Origin: Thalassotalea sp. ND16A
Lineage (GTDB): Bacteria; Pseudomonadota; Gammaproteobacteria; Enterobacterales; Alteromonadaceae
NCBI RefSeq assembly: GCF_000764205.1
Contig: NZ_JQDZ01000097.1
Location: 1-64,000 of the forward strand
Reading direction: 5' to 3'
DNA length: 64,000 bases
The translations under genes were made by a program, and so were the position numbers. Shown here one piece after another: positions 9,855 to 20,026 of the stretch. The first letter of the stretch is position 1; every line of letters begins with the position of its first letter. The notes beneath the pieces are model-generated. The model was given only the letters and a program-made list of their open reading frames with translations. It had not been told where the DNA came from and did not search any database.

Positions 9855-10667
9855 TTAGTGTACTATGGTGTCGTTGCTGCTGATCAGCTCTAGTTGCATT
9901 TGCAATATTTTCGCCTGCGGATCTTTCGGGCAGCGTTCAACAAAGTATTGATAATCATCAAAGGCTACTTTAAAGCAATCGAGTTGCTGTAGCAAAAAGC
10001 CCCGATCGCGACGGTGGTATGGATCGTCCGGATTCAATAACAATATAAGTTCAACACATTGTAATGCTTCAGAAAATTTTTGTTCTCTGATCAGTGCTGT
10101 TTTTAATGATAGCAGATATTGCACCATTAAATCTTTATCAGAAATCGCCTCTAAACTGCTTTGCTCCGGCGACGTATCATCATTATTTAAGCGTTGATCG
10201 AGCTCAAACCAGTTAATCGGATTGCCATCGATGCAGTGAAATATAATCGCATAATCATTATCACAAATAATGCGTAGCATCACTTGCTCTGGCACATAAA
10301 CCGCTTCAATATTAAAACCACAAGCGCGGATCAAATGGATCAGTAACAAGTTTTTCAGTGCAGGCGCCATTGAGCGAAAGGCCAAAGCAGAATTTAACTG
10401 ATGCGTCGTTACTGGCCAAAATGGTCGTTCGTTATCAACAAATAATTGTTCAATATAGATCAGCTGCAGTAATTGTTCAGCTCGGTCTAACGCATCCTCA
10501 ATATCGGCAGTTTGCTGTTGAAAACGAACAATAAAGGCATCAATATCGGCCATATTGGTGGCAACAGTTTTTGCATCTAGAGCAAATAAGTTTTGCTCTA
10601 ACAGATTCACTGCCTGCATATGGTTGATACGTTCAGAGGTTAATTCTGACAATAATAAATCTTTCAT
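9855..10667 (-). CDS. SirB1 family protein (transglutaminase-like fold with TPR)
   Basis: This is a 270-residue cytoplasmic protein of the SirB1 family. The central region (LLIHLIRACGFNIEAVYVPEQVMLRI, residues about 108-133, quoted here only as a location) resembles the SirB1 transglutaminase-like core, but I see no clear Cys-His catalytic pair. The C terminus (about 185-260, EALQCVELILLLNPDDPYHRRDRG) is a TPR-like repeat region. The family sits next to kdsA and prmC in many gammaproteobacteria; its biochemical role is unknown. sirB2 lies upstream. Confidence 0.82.
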   Translation of the reverse strand: MKDLLLSELTSERINHMQAVNLLEQNLFALDAKTVATNMADIDAFIVRFQQQTADIEDALDRAEQLLQLIYIEQLFVDNERPFWPVTTHQLNSALAFRSMAPALKNLLLIHLIRACGFNIEAVYVPEQVMLRIICDNDYAIIFHCIDGNPINWFELDQRLNNDDTSPEQSSLEAISDKDLMVQYLLSLKTALIREQKFSEALQCVELILLLNPDDPYHRRDRGFLLQQLDCFKVAFDDYQYFVERCPKDPQAKILQMQLELISSNDTIVH

Positions 10668-10731
10668 TAAAAATACAATGTTCTCAGTTTCAGCCTGTCA
10701 AACAGTCGGAAACATTAAGTTAGTTCTACGG

Positions 10732-11103
10732 TTAAAATAAAAAGTTTTGTTTAGTCATGGCGATACGCGCCACCAAAATTACCCAGCCCATCGCGCCTAA
10801 ATAACCAATGACGCGCATGGTGTTATTTCGAGCTAATTTTAAGGTGTAATAACCGGTAAAAATGTAAGCGACAACGGCGACTAATTTTTCCGTCATCCAG
10901 TCCACTTGTCCAGGGTATAGCGAATACGTCACCATCATGATGATACCTAAGGTAAACAATAAAGTATCAATGACATGCGGGCATATTTTTAACCATTTTT
11001 GTTTAAGCTTGTCAGGGTTTGTCATTAACAAAGCGAAACGAAAGGTGAAAAGTGCCACACTCAGTGCCGCAAGAAACATGTGGAAATTTTTTACTAATAA
11101 CAT
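10732..11103 (-). CDS. SirB2 family inner-membrane protein
   Basis: This 123-residue protein has four predicted transmembrane segments (about residues 8-26, 43-62, 76-92 and 98-116), matching the SirB2 family found beside sirB1 and kdsA. The function is unknown despite the historical name, invasion gene expression up-regulator. It is the first gene of the sirB2-sirB1-DUF819-kdsA run. Confidence 0.85.
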   Translation of the reverse strand: MLLVKNFHMFLAALSVALFTFRFALLMTNPDKLKQKWLKICPHVIDTLLFTLGIIMMVTYSLYPGQVDWMTEKLVAVVAYIFTGYYTLKLARNNTMRVIGYLGAMGWVILVARIAMTKQNFLF

Positions 11104-11390
11104 CTACAAGCCTGGATAGGGTTATACCAACTGCTGAACAGTAATTTATGTCGATTGGTATGAATAATAAAATTGGCGCTAGAATAGCATATTTATGACA
11201 GTTTGTAAGTACGCCAACATTCAAAAATATAAGTCAAACTTTAGCCACCAGCAGTATGTTTCTCAATCAAGATTTAACGCATATGCGTACGATTATAGAG
11301 CAATAGTTTTCGATGCTCATAAATCAACCAACCGATGCGAGAGCAAGGTTTTATTGACGTACAATCTTTTGTATAACGTTAACTCACAAT

Positions 11391-11415
11391 GTTATCCACA
11401 ACTTGCGTGGATAAC
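11391..11415. promoter_or_regulatory. Inverted pair of DnaA-box-like sequences
   Basis: TTATCCACA at 11392-11400 matches the consensus DnaA box exactly; on the other strand TTATCCACG lies at 11414-11406. The pair also forms a 9-bp hairpin (GTTATCCAC/GTGGATAAC, 7-nt loop). Whether DnaA binds here is inference. Confidence 0.5.
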
Positions 11416-11453
11416 TAATGGAACAAAAAGTGAGCTGCGAGAAATGAGATGCG

Positions 11454-11490
11454 GGGTACAAGGTACGAGGTACAGGGTACAAGCAGATTG
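11454..11490 (+). repeat. Degenerate heptad array (GGGTACA/AGGTACA x4)
   Basis: Four 7-bp units (GGGTACA, AGGTACG, AGGTACA, GGGTACA) are followed by AGCAGATTG. The same tail follows the second array 120 bp downstream. Confidence 0.85.
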
Positions 11491-11600
11491 CTGAGGTTAG
11501 AAAATTGTTTTATATGCTCTAACAATCGTTGTGCTTGGAGGAAAGGGTGATAAATGTGTAAATACAAACGCCACGATAATGACTTATCGGTGGCGGTTGT

Positions 11601-11650
11601 AGGTACAAGGTACAAGGTACAAGGTACAAGGTACAAGGTACAAGCAGATT
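11601..11650 (+). repeat. Perfect heptad array (AGGTACA x6)
   Basis: Six identical AGGTACA units (11601-11642) are followed by AGCAGATTG. The perfect identity suggests recent expansion by slippage. Confidence 0.93.
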
Positions 11651-11735
11651 GTGTAGGTCAAAAACTCATCTTAGCAACCGTTACAATCGTTTTTATTGGC
11701 TAGACCTTACAGACTAATTGGAATAATGAATCCCA

Positions 11736-11793
11736 CTAGCAGCATTAAACATGCTGCTAGTAGCTCGTAGCCTTTTGTTTTTGCCTGTAGCCC
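11736..11793 (-). repeat. Hairpin and short heptad stretch downstream of sstT
   Basis: CTAGCAGCA (11736-11744) pairs with TGCTGCTAG (11752-11760). On the minus strand the units GGCTACG, AGCTACT, AGCAGCA can be read at 11772-11752. The 19 bases at 11754-11772 are identical to 34266-34284. Confidence 0.75.
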
Positions 11794-11796
11794 AGG

Positions 11797-13005
11797 TTAC
11801 ATATTCTTGGTGATATGGTGTGATGCGGCGGCGGTAAACACGACATCGGTTGAACTGTTTAACGCCGTCTCTGCTGAATCTTGGATCACCCCAATAATAA
11901 AGCCAATTGCCACCACTTGCATGGCGATGTCGTTATTAATGCCAAATAAGCCACAAGCTAAGGGGATCAATAACAATGAGCCACCAGCAACCCCTGAGGC
12001 GCCGCAAGCTGAAACGGATGCGACAATACTCAATAACAATGCAGTGGCAATATCCACTTCAATTTGTAAGGTATGCGCAGCCGCAAGGGTTAATACGGTG
12101 ATTGTTATCGCCGCCCCGGCCATATTGATGGTGGCGCCTAAAGGAATCGACACCGAATACGTGTCTTCATGTAAATCAAGCTGTTTACAAAGACGCATAT
12201 TAACCGGAATGTTGGCCGCAGAACTGCGGGTGAAAAAGGCGGTTATGCCTGAACCGCGTAAGCAAGTAAACACCAAAGGGTAAGGGTTTTTACGAGTAAT
12301 TAAGAATACAATTACTGGGTTTACCACTAAGGCAATAATCAACATTGAGCCAACCAATACCATGACTAAATGACTGTACTCGGCTAACGCGCTAAAGCCG
12401 GTAGTGGCTATGGTATTTGCCACTAAACCAAAGATACCAATCGGCGCTAAACGAATCACTACGCGAACTATCATGGTAATGCCATCGGCAATATCATGCA
12501 CCATCACTTTGGTATTCTGGTTAGCTCGTTTTAGCGCAAAACCTAACCCCAGCCCCCAGGCGAGAATACCGATGAAATTGCCGGTTGCGATGGCATTAAT
12601 TGGGTTATCAACAATTTTAAACGCCAATGTGGTTAACACTTCGCCTAAGCCTTGTGGCGGATTAGCACTTGCCCCAGCCAACTCAAGAGTAAGCGAGGTT
12701 GGAAATAAAAAACTCATCGTCACTGCCACAAATGCGGCGCTTAACGTGCCAACCAGGTATAGCCCGATGATTGGCTTTAACTCAGCGTCACTGTCGACTT
12801 TTTGATTGGCAATGGAAGATACCACCAAAACAAAGACCAAAATCGGCGCTACCGCTTTTAAGCCGTTGACAAACAAGCTGCCGAGCAACGAAAATGATTT
12901 AGCAATATCTGGCGCAATTACCGCCAGGACAATACCGAATATAATGCCAACGATAATTTGATTAACCAAGCTCGTTGATGTGATTTTTTTAAATAATGAA
13001 GCCAC
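11797..13005 (-). CDS. sstT: Serine/threonine:sodium symporter SstT
   Basis: SstT imports L-serine and L-threonine with Na+ across the inner membrane. The 402-residue protein belongs to the dicarboxylate/amino acid:cation symporter (DAACS) family. It shows the HP1-like serine-rich stretch [14 protein letters not shown] (near residue 256), the TM7 motif [16 protein letters not shown] and the HP2 region [18 protein letters not shown]. Eight or so transmembrane helices precede and surround these. The start is a GTG (13005) with GAAGGG upstream. tilS lies 41 bp upstream on the same strand. Confidence 0.95.
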   Translation of the reverse strand: MASLFKKITSTSLVNQIIVGIIFGIVLAVIAPDIAKSFSLLGSLFVNGLKAVAPILVFVLVVSSIANQKVDSDAELKPIIGLYLVGTLSAAFVAVTMSFLFPTSLTLELAGASANPPQGLGEVLTTLAFKIVDNPINAIATGNFIGILAWGLGLGFALKRANQNTKVMVHDIADGITMIVRVVIRLAPIGIFGLVANTIATTGFSALAEYSHLVMVLVGSMLIIALVVNPVIVFLITRKNPYPLVFTCLRGSGITAFFTRSSAANIPVNMRLCKQLDLHEDTYSVSIPLGATINMAGAAITITVLTLAAAHTLQIEVDIATALLLSIVASVSACGASGVAGGSLLLIPLACGLFGINNDIAMQVVAIGFIIGVIQDSAETALNSSTDVVFTAAASHHITKNM

Positions 13006-13046
13006 TATTTATAACCCTTCTTTTTGTTTTGTCTGTGCATCAGACG

Positions 13047-14453
13047 TTAATTATGCCAAGTGATCTTTAGGCAATTGTTGGTCGATTTCGCCACATATTC
13101 TTTGTCTATAAACAACGGCAATGCCGCGGCTAAATTGTTATCGATAAAAATAAACGGCAAGCGTTTGCGTTGCCAGGTTGGTACCTGTAACTCTTGTAAT
13201 ATTTTTTTCAATGGTCGCCGTTGTTGACGGTATTGTGGTAAACATTTAGGGTTTTGATGACTAAATGCTACCGTTAACTTCTCAAAAACATCAGGCAACT
13301 GAATTAACCACTGTGCTGTTAATTGTTGTTCTAATTGTTGCGCTATATCGTTTGCGCTTAAACTTTCTCTGCTGACTATTAATTTACCTAAACTATCGGG
13401 TAAATCAATAGTTAGCGCCTGGTTTAAAGCAATAAAGGTAAACTGTGTTTGCCATGCACTAATATCTTCAAACTCAGTAGTAAGGTGTAGCTGTTGCTGA
13501 TAGCGTCGAAGATAACACTTGCCTAATTTCACTTCCGGGTTTTTATCCTGGTTGGCACTTAAGCAAGTGTTCAGCACTTGCTGTAATTGTTTTTCTGAAG
13601 GTAGCAATTGATTATTCTGCTTGATAAAAAACCGTAACAAGTTGCTTATCCGCGATTGGTTTAGTGTTTTGAGCAGTTTAATGTCTAAAACAGTTCGGCT
13701 AATTTCAACCTTATTTAAATCATCTTGCGCCATTTGCTCTAACAACTGTTGAGCCTGCTGACAATGGCGCGCACTGCGGCTTGCGGTATTTTTTATTTGC
13801 GGCCAGCGCTGTTCCAGCAGCGGAATAATGCGTTGCCGTAAAAAATTACGATCAAAGCTCTGGTCAGCATTTGATTCATCTTCGACCCAGTGCAATTGAT
13901 GCTGCTTCGCATACTCTTCAATGTCTGTCCGACTCACTTCAAGAAACGGACGAGCAATTAAGCGCTGCTCACTAAATGTGCGAACACTTTGCATCGCCGA
14001 CAAGCCTTGAATACCCGCACCGCGTTTTAACGCTAATAACAATGTTTCAAGTTGGTCATCTTGATGATGAGCAGTCAATATCACAGCATTTAAAGCACTA
14101 TGCTGCTCTATTGCCTGATACCTTGCGTCTCTGGCCAGTGCTTCCAGACTTTGTTGATTTTTATTTTCAATAACAACGGCAATCGCCTGATAGGGAATGT
14201 CGAATTGTTCGGCACTCAGCTCAGTGAATTGCTGCCAAGCTAAGGCATGCTGAGATAAACCGTGATCAATATGAATGGCATTAACCGCTGTCGGTAGCAG
14301 CCGCTTCGCATTTAATTGTGCCAAACAATGTAATAATACTTGTGAATCTACACCGCCACTATAGGCCAAAGTGATCGGCCTGTTAGCCAGCTCTGGCTTT
14401 TCTAAGAAAAATAACAGCGTTTGCCATAGCGGATGTAAATTTAAATCAGTCAT
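13047..14453 (-). CDS. tilS: tRNA(Ile)-lysidine synthetase TilS
   Basis: TilS converts the wobble C34 of tRNA-Ile(CAU) to lysidine with ATP and lysine, switching codon reading from AUG to AUA. The PP-loop motif LAYSGGVDSQVLLHCL is at residues about 28-43, followed by HIDHGLS and TAHHQDDQLETLLLALKRG. The C-terminal TilS domains follow (RRPLKKILQELQVPTWQR near residue 410). At 468 residues it is a little longer than E. coli TilS. The dnaE-accA-tilS order is conserved in gammaproteobacteria. Confidence 0.96.
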   Translation of the reverse strand: MTDLNLHPLWQTLLFFLEKPELANRPITLAYSGGVDSQVLLHCLAQLNAKRLLPTAVNAIHIDHGLSQHALAWQQFTELSAEQFDIPYQAIAVVIENKNQQSLEALARDARYQAIEQHSALNAVILTAHHQDDQLETLLLALKRGAGIQGLSAMQSVRTFSEQRLIARPFLEVSRTDIEEYAKQHQLHWVEDESNADQSFDRNFLRQRIIPLLEQRWPQIKNTASRSARHCQQAQQLLEQMAQDDLNKVEISRTVLDIKLLKTLNQSRISNLLRFFIKQNNQLLPSEKQLQQVLNTCLSANQDKNPEVKLGKCYLRRYQQQLHLTTEFEDISAWQTQFTFIALNQALTIDLPDSLGKLIVSRESLSANDIAQQLEQQLTAQWLIQLPDVFEKLTVAFSHQNPKCLPQYRQQRRPLKKILQELQVPTWQRKRLPFIFIDNNLAAALPLFIDKEYVAKSTNNCLKITWHN

Positions 14454-14514
14454 AAAACCAAATTAACATAAAATCATTAAAATTTAAAAGCTTAAGGAAG
14501 TTAAAAAAGCATCG

Positions 14515-14542
14515 AGCTACTGGCTTCGAGCCTCGGGCAGAA
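14515..14542 (+). repeat. Heptad-repeat stretch
   Basis: Units AGCTACT, GGCTTCG, AGCCTCG end in GGCAGAA and then CGCGTTAATTT. The tail closely matches the one after the array at 34181-34222 (GGCAGAT, AGCGTTAATTT). Confidence 0.75.
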
Positions 14543-14580
14543 CGCGTTAATTTAAACATAGTTCACAGCTAAAACAATTT

Positions 14581-14597
14581 GCCCGCAGCTAGTAGCT
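14581..14597 (-). repeat. Short inverted heptad stretch
   Basis: On the minus strand it reads AGCTACT, AGCTGCG, GGCAAAT, in opposite orientation to the stretch at 14515-14542. Confidence 0.6.
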
Positions 14598-14663
14598 TTT
14601 CGTCTCATTTCATTCAGCACAACGTATGTTATGGAATGTAAATTAAACTTATCATCTCAATGT

Positions 14664-14697
14664 TCTGCCCGTAGCTAGTTGCCCGAAGCCCGTTGCC
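14664..14697 (-). repeat. Inverted heptad-repeat stretch
   Basis: On the minus strand the units are GGCAACG, GGCTTCG, GGCAACT, AGCTACG, then GGCAGAACA, the same family and terminal motif as at 14515. Confidence 0.75.
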
Positions 14698-14710
14698 TAA
14701 AGCTTATAAA

Positions 14711-14740
14711 ACCAAAAAAGGAAAGCATACACTTTCCTTT
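14711..14740 (-). terminator. Rho-independent terminator of accA
   Basis: On the minus strand AAAGGAAAG, a 6-nt loop and CTTTCCTTT are followed by a T-rich run (TTTGGT). Confidence 0.8.
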
Positions 14741-14770
14741 CATTAAGCTTTACTGTCGCTTTACTGTCGC

Positions 14771-15727
14771 TTAACAGTAACCGTACGTCATCAATTTTTG
14801 ATAACGGCCTTCGATCAACTCGTCATTCGTTTGACCTTCAAGTGATGCCAAATCCGCTTTAATCGCTTGCTTTAAGCTATTTGCCATTAAATCAAAGTCT
14901 CGATGCGCGCCACCAAGAGGTTCAGCAACGATATTGTCAATTAAGCCTAAATCTTTAATGCGAGGTGCCGTTACGCCCATCGCTTCTGCCGCAGTCGAGG
15001 CTTTTTCTGCCGTCTTCCATAAGATTGACGCACAACCTTCTGGAGAAATTACCGAATAGGTTGAGTACTCAAGCATATTCACTTTATCACCAACACCAAT
15101 GGCCAATGCACCACCGGAGCCACCTTCGCCAATTACCGTACAAACAATGGGTACGGTTAAACGAGACATCACTTTTAAGTTACGGGCAATCGCTTCCGAC
15201 TGTCCACGCTCTTCGGCACCAATGCCTGGGTATGCCCCCGGGGTATCGATGAAAGTAATGATTGGCATGTTGAAACGTTCTGCCATTTCCATGATGCGTA
15301 ACGCTTTACGATACCCTTCCGGACGAGGCATCGCAAAATTGCGACGCACTTTTTCAGTCGTTCCCCGACCTTTTTGATGACCAATAACAACAACGGGCTT
15401 ACCGTCTAAACGAGCTGTACCACAAATAAGAGCGGCGTCATCTGAATAGGCTCTATCGCCGGCCAACTCATTAAAGTCGGTAAACATAAGATCAATATAA
15501 TCTTGTGTATGCGGGCGGCCTGGATGACGAGCGATGCGTGTTACTTGCCATGGTTCAAGACTCGAAAATACCTTCTTAGTAAGTTCTTCACTTTTGCTGC
15601 GAAGTTGTGCAATTTCTGCTTCTAGATCAAGATCTAAATCCTGGCCTTGATTCACCAGTTGCAGTTCTTCAATTTTTGTTTCTAATTCTGCAATTGGTTG
15701 CTCAAAATCTAAAAAATTGAGTGACAT
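14771..15727 (-). CDS. accA: Acetyl-CoA carboxylase carboxyltransferase subunit alpha
   Basis: AccA with AccD transfers the carboxyl group from carboxybiotin to acetyl-CoA, forming malonyl-CoA for fatty acid synthesis. The 318-residue length is standard. Visible hallmarks are the N-terminal helical [15 protein letters not shown], the [13 protein letters not shown] segment, [33 protein letters not shown] (given as the location of the CoA site, near residue 163) and [15 protein letters not shown] forming the oxyanion region. dnaE lies upstream, 171 bp away, separated by a long palindrome. Confidence 0.97.
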   Translation of the reverse strand: MSLNFLDFEQPIAELETKIEELQLVNQGQDLDLDLEAEIAQLRSKSEELTKKVFSSLEPWQVTRIARHPGRPHTQDYIDLMFTDFNELAGDRAYSDDAALICGTARLDGKPVVVIGHQKGRGTTEKVRRNFAMPRPEGYRKALRIMEMAERFNMPIITFIDTPGAYPGIGAEERGQSEAIARNLKVMSRLTVPIVCTVIGEGGSGGALAIGVGDKVNMLEYSTYSVISPEGCASILWKTAEKASTAAEAMGVTAPRIKDLGLIDNIVAEPLGGAHRDFDLMANSLKQAIKADLASLEGQTNDELIEGRYQKLMTYGYC

Positions 15728-15754
15728 AAAATATTTACCTAATAATTGTTAACG

Positions 15755-15805
15755 CTGTATACCCAATCAAACTCAAAACCCGTGTTTCAGCTCGTCTGGG
15801 TATAA
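15755..15805. repeat. Imperfect inverted repeat upstream of accA
   Basis: TATACCCA near 15758 and TGGGTATA near 15798 bracket about 33 bp. It resembles the ATACCCG arms of the palindrome at 15852-15895. It may be a remnant of the same dispersed repeat. Confidence 0.45.
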
Positions 15806-15851
15806 CTCTAAAATGTGGTAGCACCGCTCAAAAAAAGCAATATTACTATAA

Positions 15852-15895
15852 ATACCCGTTCCACTTCAAGATACATCTTGAAGTGGAACGGGTAT
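15852..15895. terminator. Perfect 20-bp-arm palindrome after dnaE
   Basis: The arms at 15852-15871 (starting ATACCCGTTCC) and 15876-15895 are perfect reverse complements around a TACA loop, ending 2 bp from the dnaE stop. There is no strong U-tract on the minus strand, so it may be a dispersed palindromic repeat serving as terminator or mRNA stabiliser. Confidence 0.7.
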
Positions 15896-15897
15896 CA

Positions 15898-18800
15898 CTA
15901 AAATTCTAAGGCGATGTTTTCTTCACCCAATAAAATCTTTAATTGGTGAATCAAGGTATCGTCCGGAGTTACCCGCCATTGTGTGCCTAATTCAATGATT
16001 GCCCGTGCATCGCTACGTTGATAAAACATTCGCACCGGACAAGTACCTTCCTTAAATGGCGTCAGTACTTGACTAAATTGGGCGACAAAATCAGCATCTA
16101 ATTGTGCTTGATGTACATTTAAATCTATCGATTTAATGTTATTTTCACGCGCTTCACTCACCGTCATGACTTCTCGGGCGGTCATTGTAAGGCCTCCGGA
16201 GTAATCATCAAAGCTGACCTGTCCTTTACAGACTAAAATTTGATCCTTTTGTAGGATTTCTTCAAACCTGTCGTAGTCATCCGGAAATAATCGCACATCC
16301 ACCCGGGCACTTTTGTCATCCAGTGTCACCAAGGCCCAACGCCGGCCTTTTTTGTTTATTAATACCCTAACACCTAACACTAAACCGGTTGCGGTAGACA
16401 CTTTCTCTTTGCCACCAGGCTGTAAATTGACCAGTCGGGTTGAGCCATACTTTTTCAACTCATCCAAATAACGATCAATCGGGTGTCCGGTTAAGTATAG
16501 ACCAAGGGTTTCACGCTCACCTTCTAGCCAAACTTCCTCAGCCCAAACAGGCACATCATTAAACGATTGGCGTTCATCTTCTTCTTCAACATTTATCAGG
16601 CCAAATAAGTCATCCTGGCCTATCGCTTGTGCTTTGGCGTGTTGATCGGCGGCGCGGATGGCTTGCTTTAGCGAGTCAAACATCGCCGCACGATGTGGCC
16701 CTAAATTATCCATGGCCCCGGCTTTGATCAGCTTCTCAAGCACACGTTTGTTGATTTTTTTCAAATCAAGACGGGCACAAAAATCGAATAAATCTTTAAA
16801 CGGACCGCCTTGCTCTCGAGCTTCGATGATGGCTTCTATCGGTCCTTCACCCACGCCTTTAATGGCGCCAATACCATAAACGATTTGGTTCTCATCATTT
16901 ACCGCAAATTTATATAAGCCCGCGTTCACATCCGGTGGTAATAAATCGATGCCCATATTGGCACATTCATCCACCAGAGTGACAATTTTGTCGGTGTTAT
17001 CCATATCGGCCGACATTACTGCCGCCATAAATGGTGCCGGAAAGTGGGTTTTCATCCACAGCGTTTGGTATGACACTAAGGCATAGGCGGCGGAATGGGA
17101 TTTGTTAAAACCATAACCGGCGAATTTCTCCACCAGGTCGAAGATTTTCATCGCCAACTCGCCATCGACACCACGGTTTATTGCGCCTTGCTCAAAGCCA
17201 TCACGTTGTTTGGCCATTTCTTCCGGTTTTTTCTTACCCATGGCACGACGTAACATGTCGGCGCCACCAAGGGTATAACCCGCCAGTACCTGAGCAATTT
17301 GCATGACCTGCTCTTGATACAAAATAATGCCGTAGGTGGGTTCCAAAATTGGTTGCAAGTCCATGTGCTGCCATCTTTCATCAGGGTAACTTATCGCTTC
17401 ACGGCCGAGCTTACGATCGATAAAGTTATCTACCATGCCTGATTGCAGTGGCCCAGGTCGAAACAAGGCCACCAGGGCTATCATATCTTCAAAACAATCC
17501 GGTTTTAGTTTTTTAATCAACGACTTCATGCCGCTTGATTCTAACTGGAATACCGCGGTAGTTTCGGCTCTTAGCAATAAATCAAAACTTGGCTTGTCTT
17601 CTAACGGAATGGCGGCAATGTCGATCGGCTCTTTGCCGGCTTTTAGCAGTTTTTCGTCGGCCATTTCAATGGCCCATTGTAAAATCGTTAAGGTCCGTAA
17701 GCCCAAGAAGTCGAATTTCACCAAGCCCGCTTCTTCAACGTCGTTTTTGTCAAACTGGGTAACCGGGTTATTACCTTCATCGTCACAATACAGTGGTGCA
17801 AAATCGGTAATGGTTGTCGGTGATATTACTACCCCACCAGCATGTTTACCGGCGTTACGTGTCGTTCCTTCGAGGATACGGCACATATCGATCAAGTCTT
17901 TTACTTCATTATCCTGGCTGTAAACTTGTGGCAGCTTCGGTTCTATTTCAAACGCTTTTGCCAGGGTCATGCCGGGATCGCCGGGAATTAACTTTGAAAT
18001 TCGATCAACAAAGCCATAAGGGTGGCCTAATACCCGGCCTACATCGCGAATTACCGCTTTTGCCGCCATGGTACCAAAGGTAATAATTTGCGATACCGCA
18101 TCTCGGCCGTACAATTCGGCAACGTGATCGATAACTTCATCACGCCTGTCCATACAGAAGTCGACATCGAAATCGGGCATCGATACCCGCTCAGGGTTCA
18201 AAAAACGCTCGAATAGTAAATCAAATTCTAATGGATCGAGATCGGTAATTTTTAACGCATAGGCAACCAGGGAACCGGCACCAGAGCCACGTCCAGGACC
18301 TACCGGAATATTATTGTCTTTTGACCACTGGATGAATTCCATTACAATCAAGAAATAACCGGGGAACCCCATATTGTTGATAACGTCGAGTTCGATTTGT
18401 AACCTGTCATCGTATTCTTTACGAATTTCAGCAAAGTCGTCTGCGTTTTTATCAAATAAAAATTCAAGACGCTCTTCCAGACCATCTTGTGACACTTTCA
18501 CCAGGAAGTCCTTAATGTCGAGATCGCCGGTTGGAAAGTCGGGTAAGAAGTACTCGCCTAAACGCACAGTAACATTACAGCGTTTGGCTATTTCTACTGA
18601 ATTGGCTAATGCTTCCGGAATGTCGGCAAATAACTCGGCCATTTCCTCTTCACTACGCAAATATTGCTGATTAGAGTAGTTTTTCGGGCGGCGCTTGTCA
18701 TCTAAGGTAAAGCCATCATGAATCGCAACCCGTATTTCATGGGCGTCAAAATTTTCAGGGCTTAAAAACACCACTTCATTGGTCGCCACCACAGGTAAAT

Positions 18801-19377
18801 CTTTTGCCGCAGCAAGCGCTATGGCGTGATGCAAATATTCTTCTTCTTGTGCCCGGCCGGTACGGATCAGTTCAAGAAAGTATCTGCCAGCAAAGTGTTG
18901 TTGATAAAAGGCGGTACATCGGTCAACCAACTCAGTCTTGCCTTTCAGCAATGCTTTACCCACGTCCCCTTGCCTGCCGCCAGAGAGTATAATCAAGCCT
19001 TCGCCATATTCAACCAGCCAATGCTTGTCTAACACCGGTTTGCCTTGAATTTCACCTCGAAGATAGGCGTTAGAAATAAGTTCAGTGAGGTTTTTATAGC
19101 CGATATTGTCACTGGCAATCACCACCAAACGAAATAACTCGCCTTCCAACTCTTCACTCTGTACCCAAAAGTCGCTGCCGATTATTGGCTTTATGCCACT
19201 GCCTTGGGCGGCACCATAGTATTTTACCAAGCCACAAAGGTTAGTTTGATCAGTCAGGGCGATTGCCGGCATGTTTAATGCGCTGGCCTTGGCAATGATC
19301 GGCTTAACTTTATTTAAGCCATCGCACATCGAAAAATCGGAATGCACGCGCAGATGGATAAATTTAGGTTCTGCCAT
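15898..19377 (-). CDS. dnaE: DNA polymerase III alpha subunit
   Basis: DnaE is the replicative polymerase catalytic subunit. The 1159 residues follow the C-family layout. The N-terminal PHP domain starts [15 protein letters not shown]. The palm carries the catalytic aspartates in [16 protein letters not shown] (near residue 400), with [23 protein letters not shown] before it. The fingers include [20 protein letters not shown] helix-hairpin-helix and an OB-fold region follow ([22 protein letters not shown]). rnhB ends 3 bp upstream, so the two are coupled. Confidence 0.98.
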   Translation of the reverse strand: MAEPKFIHLRVHSDFSMCDGLNKVKPIIAKASALNMPAIALTDQTNLCGLVKYYGAAQGSGIKPIIGSDFWVQSEELEGELFRLVVIASDNIGYKNLTELISNAYLRGEIQGKPVLDKHWLVEYGEGLIILSGGRQGDVGKALLKGKTELVDRCTAFYQQHFAGRYFLELIRTGRAQEEEYLHHAIALAAAKDLPVVATNEVVFLSPENFDAHEIRVAIHDGFTLDDKRRPKNYSNQQYLRSEEEMAELFADIPEALANSVEIAKRCNVTVRLGEYFLPDFPTGDLDIKDFLVKVSQDGLEERLEFLFDKNADDFAEIRKEYDDRLQIELDVINNMGFPGYFLIVMEFIQWSKDNNIPVGPGRGSGAGSLVAYALKITDLDPLEFDLLFERFLNPERVSMPDFDVDFCMDRRDEVIDHVAELYGRDAVSQIITFGTMAAKAVIRDVGRVLGHPYGFVDRISKLIPGDPGMTLAKAFEIEPKLPQVYSQDNEVKDLIDMCRILEGTTRNAGKHAGGVVISPTTITDFAPLYCDDEGNNPVTQFDKNDVEEAGLVKFDFLGLRTLTILQWAIEMADEKLLKAGKEPIDIAAIPLEDKPSFDLLLRAETTAVFQLESSGMKSLIKKLKPDCFEDMIALVALFRPGPLQSGMVDNFIDRKLGREAISYPDERWQHMDLQPILEPTYGIILYQEQVMQIAQVLAGYTLGGADMLRRAMGKKKPEEMAKQRDGFEQGAINRGVDGELAMKIFDLVEKFAGYGFNKSHSAAYALVSYQTLWMKTHFPAPFMAAVMSADMDNTDKIVTLVDECANMGIDLLPPDVNAGLYKFAVNDENQIVYGIGAIKGVGEGPIEAIIEAREQGGPFKDLFDFCARLDLKKINKRVLEKLIKAGAMDNLGPHRAAMFDSLKQAIRAADQHAKAQAIGQDDLFGLINVEEEDERQSFNDVPVWAEEVWLEGERETLGLYLTGHPIDRYLDELKKYGSTRLVNLQPGGKEKVSTATGLVLGVRVLINKKGRRWALVTLDDKSARVDVRLFPDDYDRFEEILQKDQILVCKGQVSFDDYSGGLTMTAREVMTVSEARENNIKSIDLNVHQAQLDADFVAQFSQVLTPFKEGTCPVRMFYQRSDARAIIELGTQWRVTPDDTLIHQLKILLGEENIALEF

Positions 19378-19380
19378 TAT

Positions 19381-19980
19381 TTAGTTTTGCCCGTTGATAA
19401 TTTTAGCGACCGGTTTAAAGCTTTTACGATAGCAATCGAGTACACCGAATTCGTTGATTTTCTCTAAATGTAGCTTGGTTGGATAGCCTTTATGATTGGC
19501 AAAACCGTATTCAGGATGAAGCTTATGCAAAGCTATCATTTCATCGTCACGAGCCACCTTGGCAATAATCGAGGCCGCGCTGATCTCGGCAACTTTAAGA
19601 TCGCCTTTCACCACAGACTGGCATGGTAAGCCAAAATCGGGGCAGCGATTACCATCCACCAACACATAGTCGGCGGGCACATTCAAACCCGCTACCGCAC
19701 GTTGCATGGCAACCATGGTGGCTTGCAAGATGTTAATTTGATCAATTTCTTCTGGCTCACTACGACCTAAACACCAGGCTAAGGCCTTTTCTTTGATCTC
19801 AATAGAGAGTGCCTGACGCTTTTTCTCAGACAGTTTTTTCGAGTCGGTTAACCCGATGATGGGATTGTTAGGGTCTAAAATTACTGCGGCCGTGACTACT
19901 GCGCCGACTAACGGGCCTCGGCCTACTTCATCAACTCCGGCAATAAAATTTGCTTGCGGACGAATAAATTCTTCACTCAT
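19381..19980 (-). CDS. rnhB: Ribonuclease HII
   Basis: RnhB cleaves RNA in RNA-DNA hybrids and at single ribonucleotides in DNA. The 199 residues contain the active-site [13 protein letters not shown] motif (near 16-28), [22 protein letters not shown] and the [13 protein letters not shown] segment, all diagnostic of type 2 RNase H. It lies in the conserved lpxB-rnhB-dnaE order. Confidence 0.97.
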   Translation of the reverse strand: MSEEFIRPQANFIAGVDEVGRGPLVGAVVTAAVILDPNNPIIGLTDSKKLSEKKRQALSIEIKEKALAWCLGRSEPEEIDQINILQATMVAMQRAVAGLNVPADYVLVDGNRCPDFGLPCQSVVKGDLKVAEISAASIIAKVARDDEMIALHKLHPEYGFANHKGYPTKLHLEKINEFGVLDCYRKSFKPVAKIINGQN

Positions 19981-20026
19981 GATACAGCTCTTTATTGTGC
20001 GACGATGTCGCCCCTACAGGGAATTT

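Larger units (their letters stand above)
11104..11796. other. 693-bp non-coding region between sirB2 and sstT
   Basis: No credible gene is present; the open frames here read through tandem repeats. The region holds an ATACCAA/TTGGTAT inverted pair near 11126-11161, an inverted pair of DnaA-box-like sequences (11391-11415), two heptad arrays (11454-11490 and 11601-11650) and a hairpin plus short heptad stretch at 11736-11793. Confidence 0.75.
14454..14770. other. 317-bp intergenic region between tilS and accA with repeats
   Basis: There is no gene. It contains three short heptad-repeat stretches in opposing orientations and the accA terminator. An 11-bp direct repeat (TTTACTGTCGC, twice) lies at about 14750-14770. 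Confidence 0.75.

Noticed and set aside
11195-11494. 99-residue open frame on the + strand
   Set aside because: It runs through the DnaA-box hairpin and a repeat array, has no recognisable protein features and no Shine-Dalgarno.
11415-11636. Open frame encoding repeated LVPCTLY peptides
   Set aside because: It is a translation of the 7-bp tandem array; 7 is not a multiple of 3, so the frame merely cycles, and there is no ribosome site.
18374-18670. Long open frames opposite dnaE and other large genes
   Set aside because: They are antisense shadows of strongly conserved proteins, with no homology or ribosome site of their own.
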